Positions 8,135 to 16,440 of a stretch of 64,000 nucleotides of DNA are shown one piece after another (position 1 is the stretch's first letter; each line of letters opens with the position of its first letter). A program made the translations under genes and the position numbers. Where the stretch lies: NCBI RefSeq assembly GCF_000269985.1, contig NC_016109.1, positions 1,922,001 to 1,986,000 of the forward strand, in the 5' to 3' direction. The stretch comes from Kitasatospora setae KM-6054 (GTDB taxonomy: Bacteria; Actinomycetota; Actinomycetes; Streptomycetales; Streptomycetaceae). The notes under the pieces are model-generated. The model was not told the DNA's origin. It did not search any database and worked only from the letters and a program-made list of their open reading frames with translations.

Positions 8135-10450
8135 ATGACGCAGGACGGCTTCGCCGCCGCAGACCGGATCACGGCCACGCTGGACGCGGCGTGCGCCGCA
8201 CTTCTCGGCAGCCGCGCCACCCACTACCAGGCCGCCGCGCTGACCGCGTTCCGCCAGTCCGAACACCCGGCCGCCAAGGCCCTGTTCGGCCTGCGGATCA
8301 GCCAGATCGGCCCCGGTCTGCTGGCCGTGCCGAAGCTCGGCACCGTCGTCGAGGTGTCCAGCCTCCGCCGCCCGAACGCCGCCGCCGGCCGCGAGGCCGT
8401 CCCGGTGCTGACCAACCGTTTCGGCGCCTCCGCGCTGGGCCTGGGCGATCTGCCGTCGGCCGCCGCGCTGCGCCTGCACGCCGAGCCGACCGGGCTGGAG
8501 GGCGACGGCCTGGCCGGGTTCACCCCGGCGCTGGCCGCGCTCGCCGAGCCGCGGGTGACCGTGGCGCCCGACGAGCTGTCGACCGGCTCGGGGGTGGAGG
8601 CCCGGCTGGTGGTGCCGCCGCTGTTCCACACCCTGACCGTCCGCGGTTCGGGCAACGCGCTGTCCGCGCACCTGGCGGAGACCGCCGAGGAGGTGTTCTC
8701 GGGCGGTTCGCCGGCCGAGCGCAACGACTTCGCGGTGGTGGCGGCGCTGCTCGCCGAGCAGTTCGCGGCGGCGGACGTCGCCTACGCGGGCATCGGCGCG
8801 CTGCTGATGGACGGCCGGCGCTCCCGGGTGTCGCTGCTGGTGTCGACCGTCCAGTGCTCCCAGCCGATCCAGGACCTGGCGGTCGACCTGTCGACCGAGC
8901 GCCCGTACGCCGAGGTGTGGACGGTGCTGCTGCCGGCCGGCCCGGCGGCGCTGCTGGTGGAGACCCGGGTGGTCCCGACCCTGAAGGAACTGCGGGACGA
9001 GAACCCGAACGGCCACGTGCGGAGCACCGTGGTCGAGGCGTTCGTCCCGATGCCGGACGGCGCCACCGTGCTGACCGTCCAGCTCTCCACCTCGGACTCC
9101 GAGGACTGGACGGTGTACACCTCGGTCTTCGCGGACCTGCTCTGCACCGTCCAACTCGCCTGGGACGGCGTCTCGGTCGCCCCGGCCCCGGTCCCGGTCG
9201 GCCGCGCCTTCCCGGCCGCGCCGCCGGTCTCCGCACCGGCACCGCTCCCGGTGCCCGCCCAGACCGCCCCCACCGCGCCGCCCGCCCCGCCGGCCCAACT
9301 GCCGGTGGCCGCCGCGCCCGAGCCGGCCGACAGCCCGTCGGGCACGGCCGTACGGGTGCCGCCGTCCGACTTCAACCCGTTCGGCACGCCGGGCCCGGGC
9401 GACCTGCCCGCGCAGGCGACCGCCTCCCCGGTGCTCGCCTCGGCGGACGCGTTCGCCGCCCCGGCCGCGCCCGCGCCCGCGCCGGAACCCGCACCGACGC
9501 CTACCGCCCCCGCGCCTGAACCCGTCGCGCCCGCGCCCGTCGCCGAGGCGCCGGAGGAGGCCGACCCGGCCAAGGGCCGCCTGGTCAAGGTCCCCCCGCC
9601 GGACTTCAACCCCTTCGCCCAGACCACCCCGCCCCCGGCCACCCCCGCACCGGCCCCCGCACCGGTCGCCGCCGCGGCGGACCCGTTCGGCGGCAGCGAC
9701 CCGTTCGCCACCCCCGACCCCTTCGCCGCCCCGACCCCGGCCGCGCCCGTCACGCCCGCGCCCGCACCCGTCGCCGAGGCCCGCGAAGAGGCCGACCCGA
9801 CCAAGGGCCGCCTGGTCAAGGTCCCGCCGCCGGACTTCAACCCCTTCGCACCCCCGGCCCCCAGCACCACCACCCCCGCCGAGGCCCCCGAAGAGGCCGA
9901 CCCGACCAAGGGCCGCCTGGTCAAGGTCCCCCCGCCCGACTTCAACCCCTTCGCCCAGACCACCCCGCCCCCGGCCACCCCCGCACCGGCCCCCGCCGCC
10001 CCCCAGGCCCCCGCGCCCACCCTCGCGGCCGCGCCGAGCCCGGCGGCCGCCGACCCGTTCGGGACGACGCTCTCCTCCGAGCCCGCCGACCCGTTCGGCA
10101 CCGTGACCTCCCCGTCCGCGGGCGCGGCCCCCAGCGCCATCCCGCCCCGCCCGAGCGCCCCGCCGCTGGTCCCGCCCCCGGCTGCCGCCGAGGCGCCGGA
10201 GGAGGCCGACCCGACCAAGGGCCGCCTGGTCAAGGTCCCGCCGCCGGACTTCAACCCCTTCGCGCCCCCGGCCCCCAGCACCACCACCCCCGCCGAGGCC
10301 CCCGAAGAGGCCGACCCGACCAAGGGCCGCCTGGTCAAGGTCCCCCCGCCCGACTTCAACCCCTTCGCCCAGACCACCCCGCCCCCGGCCACCCCCGCAC
10401 CGGCCCCCGCCGCCCCCCAGGCCCCGCCCCAGCACAACCCCTTCGGCTAG
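8135..10450 (+). CDS. Uncharacterised protein with Pro/Ala-rich tail carrying six DFNPF repeats
   Basis: Protein of 771 aa, start ATG at 8135. Residues 1 to about 350 form a globular Ala/Leu-rich region with alternating strands and helices and no motif I recognise. The remainder is a Pro/Ala-rich linker in which VPPxDFNPF occurs six times (near DNA positions 9350, 9590, 9820, 9925, 10235 and 10340). Five of these carry the longer form EEADPxKGRLVKVPPPDFNPF. ADPFG/SDPF pieces are interspersed and the protein ends HNPFG. No signal peptide or membrane segment is seen. The tail looks like an array of short linear binding motifs on a disordered arm. Function unknown. Confidence 0.8.
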   Translation: MTQDGFAAADRITATLDAACAALLGSRATHYQAAALTAFRQSEHPAAKALFGLRISQIGPGLLAVPKLGTVVEVSSLRRPNAAAGREAVPVLTNRFGASALGLGDLPSAAALRLHAEPTGLEGDGLAGFTPALAALAEPRVTVAPDELSTGSGVEARLVVPPLFHTLTVRGSGNALSAHLAETAEEVFSGGSPAERNDFAVVAALLAEQFAAADVAYAGIGALLMDGRRSRVSLLVSTVQCSQPIQDLAVDLSTERPYAEVWTVLLPAGPAALLVETRVVPTLKELRDENPNGHVRSTVVEAFVPMPDGATVLTVQLSTSDSEDWTVYTSVFADLLCTVQLAWDGVSVAPAPVPVGRAFPAAPPVSAPAPLPVPAQTAPTAPPAPPAQLPVAAAPEPADSPSGTAVRVPPSDFNPFGTPGPGDLPAQATASPVLASADAFAAPAAPAPAPEPAPTPTAPAPEPVAPAPVAEAPEEADPAKGRLVKVPPPDFNPFAQTTPPPATPAPAPAPVAAAADPFGGSDPFATPDPFAAPTPAAPVTPAPAPVAEAREEADPTKGRLVKVPPPDFNPFAPPAPSTTTPAEAPEEADPTKGRLVKVPPPDFNPFAQTTPPPATPAPAPAAPQAPAPTLAAAPSPAAADPFGTTLSSEPADPFGTVTSPSAGAAPSAIPPRPSAPPLVPPPAAAEAPEEADPTKGRLVKVPPPDFNPFAPPAPSTTTPAEAPEEADPTKGRLVKVPPPDFNPFAQTTPPPATPAPAPAAPQAPPQHNPFG
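9788..10424 (+). repeat. 223-bp near-identical direct repeat inside the DFNPF gene
   Basis: Bases 9788-10010 recur at 10202-10424 (offset 414 bp) with only one mismatch that I can find (A/G in the alanine codon after the first FNPF). Each copy encodes two DFNPF modules. The offset is a multiple of three, so gain or loss of one copy by recombination would keep the reading frame. Confidence 0.85.
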
Positions 10451-10467
10451 GGCTTGTCTGACGGTTC

Positions 10468-10509
10468 CCCAGCACCCGTTTCCCAGCACCCGTTTCCCAG
10501 CACCCGTCC
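10468..10509. repeat. 14-bp tandem repeat, 3 copies
   Basis: CCCAGCACCCGTTT occurs at 10468 and 10482, and a third copy ending CC occurs at 10496, immediately downstream of the DFNPF gene and running into the hairpin at 10506. Confidence 0.85.
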
Positions 10510-10538
10510 CCCGGGCCCCGTCCAGGGTCCCGGGGGAC
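10506..10538 (+). terminator. Probable terminator of the DFNPF gene
   Basis: Perfect 10-bp arms GTCCCCCGGG (10506-10515) and CCCGGGGGAC (10529-10538) around a 13-base loop, 55 bases after the stop codon. There is no U-tract, as is common in streptomycetes. Confidence 0.5.
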
Positions 10539-10613
10539 GGCCGGTTCCACCCGCCACCCCGCTTGTCAGCACCCCCTGCGAAGCTCCACTCACCACCACC
10601 GCAGGAGGTCGCC

Positions 10614-11042
10614 ATGGGCAGCTGGGACACCGGCCCGTTCGACAACGACGACGCGGCCGACTTGGGCGACGAGCTGGACGAGGCCGCTCCCGAACGCCGC
10701 GCGGCGCTGGTCCGGGCCGCCCTGACACGCGCCCTGCGGAAGTCCGACTGCCTGGAGCACGGCGACGGCCTGCGCGCCGTCGCGGCGGCCGCCCTGGTCG
10801 CGTCGCACTGCCCCGGCGGCACCCCCGTCACCACCGCCCACGGCCCCCGGCAACCGCTCCCCCCGCTCGCCGACCTCCGCCCGCTCGCCGCGCGTGCGGT
10901 CGCGCGCGCCCTCGGCCCGGATTCCGAACTCACCGAGGGCTGGTACGCGTTCGCCGCCTACCAGACCTGGCGCAACGAGCTGGAGCACCTGCAGACCGTC
11001 CTCCGCGACCCACCGCCCCCCACCCAAGCCACCCTGTTCTGA
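10614..11042 (+). CDS. DUF4259 protein, copy 1
   Basis: About 142 aa, start ATG at 10614 preceded by GCAGGAGGTC. The signature N-terminus MGSWDTGPFDNDDAADLGDELDE is diagnostic of the DUF4259 family (small soluble helical proteins, function unknown). The core VASHCPGGTPVTTAHGPRQPLPPLADLRPLA is nearly identical to that of the next gene. Together they look like a recent tandem duplication. Confidence 0.85.
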   Translation: MGSWDTGPFDNDDAADLGDELDEAAPERRAALVRAALTRALRKSDCLEHGDGLRAVAAAALVASHCPGGTPVTTAHGPRQPLPPLADLRPLAARAVARALGPDSELTEGWYAFAAYQTWRNELEHLQTVLRDPPPPTQATLF

Positions 11043-11082
11043 GCCGTTCCCCCTTCCCCGACCCACCATCAGGAGAACCGCC

Positions 11083-11490
11083 ATGGGCGCCTGGGACACC
11101 GGCCACTTCGACAACGACACCGCCGCCGACTTCAGCGGCACCCTCGACGACACCGCCCCGGAGGAGCGCGCGGCGCTGCTCCGCGAAACCCTCGCCGAGG
11201 CCGCGGCGGTGGCGGCGGACGACTACCTCGACTCCGACGTGGCCTGCACGGCCCTCGCGGCCGCCGCCCTGGTCGCGTCACACTGCCCCGGCGGCACCCC
11301 CGTCACCACGGCCTACGGCCCCCAGCAGCCGCTTCCCCCGCTCGCCGACCTCCGCCCGCTGGCCTTCGCCGCGGTGGAGCGCGTCCTGGCCGAGGAGTCC
11401 GAACTGGCCGAACTCTGGGACGAGACCGAACTCTCCGCCGACTGGCGCGCCGCCGTCACGGCCCTGCGCACCACCCTGCTCCCCGTCTGA
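11083..11490 (+). CDS. DUF4259 protein, copy 2
   Basis: About 135 aa, ATG at 11083 after AGGAGAACC, 40 bp after copy 1. N-terminus MGAWDTGHFDNDTAADFSGTLDD and the shared LVASHCPGGTPVTTAYGPQQPLPPLADLRPLA core mark it as a DUF4259 paralogue. The C-terminal thirds diverge (ESELAELWDETELSADWRAAV here), which suggests a kept fold with different partners. The long open frames overlapping it do not preserve this signature. Confidence 0.85.
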   Translation: MGAWDTGHFDNDTAADFSGTLDDTAPEERAALLRETLAEAAAVAADDYLDSDVACTALAAAALVASHCPGGTPVTTAYGPQQPLPPLADLRPLAFAAVERVLAEESELAELWDETELSADWRAAVTALRTTLLPV

Positions 11491-11502
11491 CCAGCCCCGA
11501 TC

Positions 11503-11551
11503 CCCGTCCGACCGCCCCCTCCCGTCCGACCGCCCCTCCCGTCCGACCGGT
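11503..11551. repeat. 17/18-bp direct repeats, 3 copies
   Basis: CCCGTCCGACCG plus a C-run occurs three times in succession (11503, 11521, 11538) in the short convergent gap after the second DUF4259 gene. Confidence 0.6.
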
Positions 11552-11562
11552 CCGGGCCCCCG

Positions 11563-11901
11563 CTAGCCGCTCACCCCGGCCCGCCCGTCGTCGACCTCCT
11601 CGGCGAGGACGGCCATCCGGTACAGCGTGATGAAGTACCGGGTGGCGTACGGGTCGGCGGCGACCTCGGGCAGCAGGTCGGCGAGGAGGACGCGGCGCTG
11701 CCGGAGGTGTTCGCGGTGGCGGTCGTCGAGCGGGCCGTCGAGGGTGGCGGCGGTGCAGCCGGCGAGCGTGGTGGCCAGGGTGACGAGGCTGATGCCTCCG
11801 GGTTCCCGGTCGTACCAGCCCGGGGGGAACCGCAGGTCGCCGAACTCCTCCAGGAGCTGACCCAGCAGTTCGATCTCACGTTCGAGCATGCCAGTGATCA
11901 T
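11563..11901 (-). CDS. Hypothetical helical protein
   Basis: About 112 aa from the ATG at 11899-11901 (MITGMLEREIELLGQLLEEFGDLRFPPGW...). An upstream GTG near 11951, preceded by GAGGG, would lengthen it, and an internal ATG at 11889 would shorten it, so the start is unsettled. The sequence is acidic and helical with no motif I recognise. The coding call rests on codon pattern and the clean, stop-free helical sequence. Confidence 0.55.
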   Translation of the reverse strand: MITGMLEREIELLGQLLEEFGDLRFPPGWYDREPGGISLVTLATTLAGCTAATLDGPLDDRHREHLRQRRVLLADLLPEVAADPYATRYFITLYRMAVLAEEVDDGRAGVSG

Positions 11902-12235
11902 GCCGTACCGCGGGGGCGGTTGGGAACGCGTGTCGCACACATCACCCTCACGGCTCCCCCCACCGGACGGACCGCCCGAACCGTCCATTACCGGCTCATT
12001 GCGAAAGCCCGGAAATGGTCCAGACCCATTGCCATTCCATTACCTGATTCCTACCATCCCGTGGCACAGGACCTCCGCAGCTCCCCGACGGCCCAGGAGT
12101 CCCGCCGCCCGCATGCCCGCACCGGCACCGCCGGGCCGCGGCCTGCGCTCCGCCCGCACCCGCACACCTCCTCCCCCACAGGCAGTGGAGCCCCCCGCGT
12201 GCGCCTGGCGGCGGCGCGGGCGCCGCTCCCGGACA

Positions 12236-12250
12236 CAGGAGCCCTTCATG
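12236..12250 (+). promoter_or_regulatory. Orphaned ribosome binding site and ATG of the chitinase
   Basis: CAGGAG (12236-12241) stands six bases before an ATG at 12248 that begins MRRRRYRLP, the usual basic start of a secretion signal. This ATG is 37 bases before the first FnIII codons (GTG at 12285), so it is out of frame with the chitinase and leaves no room for a hydrophobic leader. Confidence 0.6.
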
Positions 12251-12284
12251 CGCAGACGTCGGTACCGCCTCCCCACCGGCCGAC

Positions 12285-14099
12285 GTGGTCGCGTCGCAGT
12301 CCGGCGCGGGCCGGGCCTCGGTGTCCTGGACGGCTTCCAGCGACAACGTCCGGGTCGCCGGGTACGACGTGTACGCGGGCGCAGCCAAGGTGTCCACCGT
12401 GACGGGCGACGACACGGCGGTGACGATCGGCGGCCTGGCCGAAGGCCGGCACACCTTCACCGTGGTCCCGTTCGACACCTCGGCCAACCGCTCGGCGGCC
12501 TCCGCCCCGGTGACGGTGGACATCGTCCCGCCCCCGCCGGACTTCGAGCCGCCGTCCGCCCCGGGCACCCCGATCGGCACCTCGGCGGGCACCACCACGA
12601 TCGGCCTGGCCTGGGGCGCGGCGACCGACAACGTCGGCGTGACGGCGTACGACGTGTACAACGGCGGGACGCCGGCCCTCTCCGTGGCGGCGCCCGCCAC
12701 CTCGGCGACGGTCTCCGGCCTGTCCCCGGACACCCCGTACACCTTCACCGTGCGGGCCCGGGACGCGGCGGGCAACACCTCGCCGGCCTCCAGCCCGGTG
12801 ACGGCGCGCACCGGCCGGGTCAACCCCCGGACCGGCCTGACCATCGGCTACTTCACCCAGTGGTCGGTGTACGCCCGCGGCTACAGCGTGAAGCGGCTGG
12901 ACACCTCGGGCAGCGCCGCGAAGCTGGACTACCTGAACTACGCGTTCGCCAACATCCACCCGTCCACCAAGCAGTGCTTCCTCACCGACAAGGCGGCGGG
13001 CAACGACTCCGACCCGAACGCGGACGACGGCGCGGGCGACGCCTGGGCGGACTTCGGGCGCGGCTGGGACTCCGGCACCTCGGTGGCGGGGACGACCGAC
13101 ACCTGGGACCAGAAGCTGGCGGGCAACTTCAACCAGCTGAAGCAGCTGAAGGCCAAGTACCCGAACCTCAAGGTGCAGATCTCGCTGGGCGGTTGGTCCT
13201 ACAGCAAGTGGTTCTCCGACGCGGCGGCCACCGACGCCTCCCGCAAGGCGCTGGTCTCCTCCTGCGTCGACCTGTACATCAAGGGCAACCTGCCGGTGAT
13301 CGACGGCCGCGGCGGTGCCGGCTCGGCGGCGGGCATCTTCGACGGCATCGACCTGGACTGGGAGTGGCCGAACTCCGAGGGCCACCTCGGCAACGTGATC
13401 CGCCCGGCCGACAAGGCCAACTACACCCTGCTGGCCCAGGAGTTCCGCCGCCGGCTGGACACCCTCGGCGCCACCACCGGCAAGCACTACACGCTGAGCG
13501 CGTTCCTCCCCGCCGACCCGGCGAAGATCATCGCGGGCATCGACGTCCCGGGCCTGTTCGCCGCGTTCGACTTCGCCACCGTCCAGGGCTACGACTACCA
13601 CGGCGCCTGGGAGACGACCACCAACCAGCAGTCCGCGCTGAAGGTCGCCGCCGACGACCCGTCCGCCCCGGACCGGCGGTTCAGCTCGGAGATCGCCGTC
13701 CAGGCGTACCTCGACGGCGGCGCCCCGAAGTCCAAGCTGACCCTCGGCGTCCCGTTCTACGGCCGCGGCTGGACGGGCGTGCCGCGCGGCAGCACCAACG
13801 GCCTGTTCCAGCCCGCGACCGGCCCCGCGCCGGGCAGCTACGAGAACGGCTTCGAGGACTACCACAAGCTCAAGGAGAAGCTGGCGAGCGGCGGTTACAC
13901 CCTCTACCGGGATCCGGTGGCCGGGCACGCCTACCTCTACGACGGCACCGTGCTCTACACCTACGACGACCCGACCGAGATCAGCCGGAAGGCCGCCTGG
14001 ATCAAGGAGCAGGGCCTCGCCGGGGCGATGATCTGGTCCTTCGACGGCGACACCGCCAACGGCGAGTTGATGACGGCGCTCGCCAACGGACTGAAGTGA
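12285..14099 (+). CDS. GH18 chitinase with two FnIII domains, secretion leader apparently lost
   Basis: The open frame encodes about 604 aa: FnIII domain 1 (about 1-79), FnIII domain 2 (about 90-175) and a GH18 barrel (about 185-604) with the catalytic signature DGIDLDWE at 353-360, Glu360 being the proton donor. The QISLGGW strand, the QGYDYHGAW strand and the terminal GAMIWSFDGD strand are intact. It would hydrolyse chitin outside the cell. No signal peptide is in frame and GTG 12285 has no ribosome binding site; the good start at 12248 is in another frame. The gene is therefore either 5'-deleted or affected by a sequence error. Related enzymes usually also carry a carbohydrate-binding module, absent here. 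Confidence 0.85.
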   Translation: MVASQSGAGRASVSWTASSDNVRVAGYDVYAGAAKVSTVTGDDTAVTIGGLAEGRHTFTVVPFDTSANRSAASAPVTVDIVPPPPDFEPPSAPGTPIGTSAGTTTIGLAWGAATDNVGVTAYDVYNGGTPALSVAAPATSATVSGLSPDTPYTFTVRARDAAGNTSPASSPVTARTGRVNPRTGLTIGYFTQWSVYARGYSVKRLDTSGSAAKLDYLNYAFANIHPSTKQCFLTDKAAGNDSDPNADDGAGDAWADFGRGWDSGTSVAGTTDTWDQKLAGNFNQLKQLKAKYPNLKVQISLGGWSYSKWFSDAAATDASRKALVSSCVDLYIKGNLPVIDGRGGAGSAAGIFDGIDLDWEWPNSEGHLGNVIRPADKANYTLLAQEFRRRLDTLGATTGKHYTLSAFLPADPAKIIAGIDVPGLFAAFDFATVQGYDYHGAWETTTNQQSALKVAADDPSAPDRRFSSEIAVQAYLDGGAPKSKLTLGVPFYGRGWTGVPRGSTNGLFQPATGPAPGSYENGFEDYHKLKEKLASGGYTLYRDPVAGHAYLYDGTVLYTYDDPTEISRKAAWIKEQGLAGAMIWSFDGDTANGELMTALANGLK

Positions 14100-14108
14100 A
14101 AGGTCAGT

Positions 14109-14855
14109 TCAGGCGCGGCGTGCCAGGTGGACGACATCCGGCACGCCGCGCTCGACCGCGATCTCCTCGCTCCGGACACCGGTGAACCCGGCTGCCCGCA
14201 GCGCCCGTTCGAACGCGGCGGACGGCTGCGCGCTCCAGATCGCCAGCACCCCGCCGGAGTTGAGCCGGGCCGCGGCGGCGGCCAGCCCGACCGGCCCGTA
14301 CAGCCGGTCGTTCTCGGCCCCGACCGTCCAGTCCGGCCCGTTGTCGATGTCGAGGCAGAGCGCGTCGTAGCGCTCGCCCGCCGCCGCCAGGTAGGCCACC
14401 AGGTCGGTGTGCAGCACCTCCACCCGGGGGTCGTCCAGCGCCCCGGCGGAGAACGCGCCGAGCGGGCCGGTGCGGTGCCAGTCGATGACCGCCTCCTCCC
14501 GCTCGACCACGGCGATCCGCCCCCAGCGCGGCTCGGCGGCGGCGTGCGCCAGCGAGAAGCCGACGCCCAGCCCGCCGATCAGCACGCTGGGCCGCCGCAC
14601 GCCCGCGAGTTCCGCCGCCGCGGCCGCCACCAGCAGCCGTTCGGAGCGACCGTCGACGGTGTCCATCAGGAAGCAGCCGTTCACGATGACCTCGCAGTGC
14701 CCGCCGCGCCGCCGCAGCACCACCTCGCCGCTCGCGCTCCGCCGCCGGTCGAGCACCTCGGCCTCGTCCATCCCCCGCCGACTGGGCAGCCCCGCCCCCG
14801 CCGGCCCCGCCTCCGCCGGCCCTGTTCCCACCGGCCCCTCGAACAGTACGGACAC
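14109..14855 (-). CDS. Spermidine-synthase-like / SAM-dependent methyltransferase-fold protein
   Basis: 248 aa from the GTG at 14853-14855, preceded by GAGGAG. The Rossmann core has SVLIGGLGVGFSLAHA (nucleotide-binding glycine loop), RIAVVEREEAVIDWHR, and DALCLDIDNGPDWTV, the order seen in polyamine synthase-type folds. The usual spermidine synthase GGG(D/E)G loop is replaced by GGLGVG and the catalytic Asp region reads CLDIDNGP, so the reaction is uncertain. It is convergent with the chitinase, 9 bp apart. Confidence 0.75.
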   Translation of the reverse strand: MSVLFEGPVGTGPAEAGPAGAGLPSRRGMDEAEVLDRRRSASGEVVLRRRGGHCEVIVNGCFLMDTVDGRSERLLVAAAAAELAGVRRPSVLIGGLGVGFSLAHAAAEPRWGRIAVVEREEAVIDWHRTGPLGAFSAGALDDPRVEVLHTDLVAYLAAAGERYDALCLDIDNGPDWTVGAENDRLYGPVGLAAAAARLNSGGVLAIWSAQPSAAFERALRAAGFTGVRSEEIAVERGVPDVVHLARRA

Positions 14856-14927
14856 GCGGCAGCTCCTCGGAGATCGGCACCGATCGTCGACCTCCTGACC
14901 CTAACCGACCCGCCCGGTCACCGTCCG

Positions 14928-15785
14928 CTACCCCTGCGGGTCGGGCGTGAGCCCGGTCGGCGCGACCGGCGCGCCGCCCCTCACCTTCGGGTCGCGCCGC
15001 CCGCGCCGCTCCAGCCACTTGGCGAACCAGGAGAGCAGCAGGCACATGCCGATGTAGACCGGGGCGATCACCATCACCACCGGGATGAACGGCAGGTCGT
15101 AGTCCAGGTTGGTGGCGATCAGCTTGCCCGCGTGCAGGAACTCCTCGTAGGTGATCAGGAACCCGAGCGAGGTGTCCTTCAGCGCCACCACCAGCTGGCT
15201 GACGATGGCCGGCAGCATCGCCCGGTTCGCCTGCGGCACCAGCACGTACGCCATCACCTGGGTCTTGCGCAGCCCCAGCGCGTACGCCGCCTCCTTCTGC
15301 CCCCTGGGCACCGCGAGCACCCCGGCCCGGAACACCTCGGCCAGCACCGACCCGTTGTACAGCGCCAGCCCGGCCACCAGCGCCCACATCGGCGGGGCCT
15401 TGAGGGCGACGAAGATGAAGAAGATCATCACCAGCAGCGGCATCGCCCGGAAGAACTCCACCACCACGGTGGACACCCAGCGCACCGCCCGGTGCTCGGA
15501 GAGCCGGCCCGCGGCGAACAGCGCGCCGAACGGCAGCGCGAACAGCACCGTCCAGCCGAAGGCCCGCAGGGTGTTGCCCAGGCCGCGCAGCAGCAGCTCC
15601 TGGACGCCCTTGTACTCGAAGGGCATCCACTTCTGGTAGGTGAACTGCTCGGTGTGGAACAGCATGTAGACCACCCAGCCGAGCACCGCGGCGATCGCCA
15701 GCAGCGCCAGCCACCCGTACAGCCGGTGCCGGGCCAGCGCCTTCGGACCGGGCACGTCGTACAGCGCGGAGGACTCCACCGTCAT
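14928..15785 (-). CDS. gluD: Amino-acid (glutamate-type) ABC transporter permease
   Basis: About 285 aa, starting at the ATG at 15783-15785 that overlaps the stop of gluC by four bases (ATGA). It has a cytoplasmic N-terminus, then several membrane segments, and the HisMQ-type EAA loop EAAYALGLRKTQVMAYVLVPQA that contacts the ATPase. It ends with a charged tail RRGRRDPKVRGG. With GluC it would form the membrane channel of a polar amino-acid importer. The substrate assignment rests on resemblance to actinobacterial GluD proteins. Confidence 0.88.
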   Translation of the reverse strand: MTVESSALYDVPGPKALARHRLYGWLALLAIAAVLGWVVYMLFHTEQFTYQKWMPFEYKGVQELLLRGLGNTLRAFGWTVLFALPFGALFAAGRLSEHRAVRWVSTVVVEFFRAMPLLVMIFFIFVALKAPPMWALVAGLALYNGSVLAEVFRAGVLAVPRGQKEAAYALGLRKTQVMAYVLVPQANRAMLPAIVSQLVVALKDTSLGFLITYEEFLHAGKLIATNLDYDLPFIPVVMVIAPVYIGMCLLLSWFAKWLERRGRRDPKVRGGAPVAPTGLTPDPQG

Positions 15786-16426
15786 CGGGACACCGCCACC
15801 CGTCGCTCCAGCAGGTTGAACAGCGCGCTGATCGCCAGCGTCAGGACCAGGTAGCCGGCCGCGATCCAGACGAAGGTCCAGACGATGTCGTAGCCCAGCT
15901 CGTTGATCGTCCGGTAGGTGCCGAGCAGTTCGACCACGCTGAACGAGCCGGCGATCGCGGTGTTCTTCGCCAGCGCGATCATCACGCTGCCCAGCGGGGC
16001 GACCACCGAGCGGTACGCCTGCGGCAGGACCACCAGGCGCAGCGTCTGGCCGAACGTCAGCCCCAGGCTGCGCGCCGCCTCGCCCTGCCCGGTCGGCACC
16101 GTGTTCACCCCGGAGCGCAGCGTCTCGCAGACGAACGCCGAGGTGTAGCAGCCCAGCGCGAGCACCGCGAAGGTGAAGAACGGCAGCGTGATGTCGAACC
16201 GGGGCAGCCCCAGCACCACGATGAAGAACAGCAGCGTCAGCGGCGTGTTCCGCAGCACCGTCACCCACCCGGTGCCGAACACCCGCAGCGGCTTCACCGG
16301 CGACACCCGGAAGCCCGCGACCACCGCCCCGAGCACCAGCGCCAGCACCGCGCTCACCAGGGTCAGCCACAGCGTGCCGAGGAACCCGTGCCAGTACGTC
16401 GACCAGTTGTCGGTCAGGACGCGCAC
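15782..16426 (-). CDS. gluC: Amino-acid (glutamate-type) ABC transporter permease
   Basis: 214 aa, GTG start at 16424-16426 with a very strong GGAGGGAGGAGG upstream. HisMQ-family permease: hydrophobic N-terminus (WLTLVSAVLALVLGAVVAGF), the VLRNTPLTLLFFIV segment and the ATPase-coupling loop GEAARSLGLTFGQTLRLVVLPQAYR. It follows gluB by 14 bp and overlaps gluD. Partner of GluD. Confidence 0.9.
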   Translation of the reverse strand: MRVLTDNWSTYWHGFLGTLWLTLVSAVLALVLGAVVAGFRVSPVKPLRVFGTGWVTVLRNTPLTLLFFIVVLGLPRFDITLPFFTFAVLALGCYTSAFVCETLRSGVNTVPTGQGEAARSLGLTFGQTLRLVVLPQAYRSVVAPLGSVMIALAKNTAIAGSFSVVELLGTYRTINELGYDIVWTFVWIAAGYLVLTLAISALFNLLERRVAVSR

Positions 16427-16440
16427 CGTCCTCCTCCCTC

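Noticed and set aside
7070..10933. 1287-aa open frame on the minus strand
   Set aside because: It spans several plus-strand genes and is Gly/Arg low-complexity sequence produced by the complement of Pro/Ala codons.
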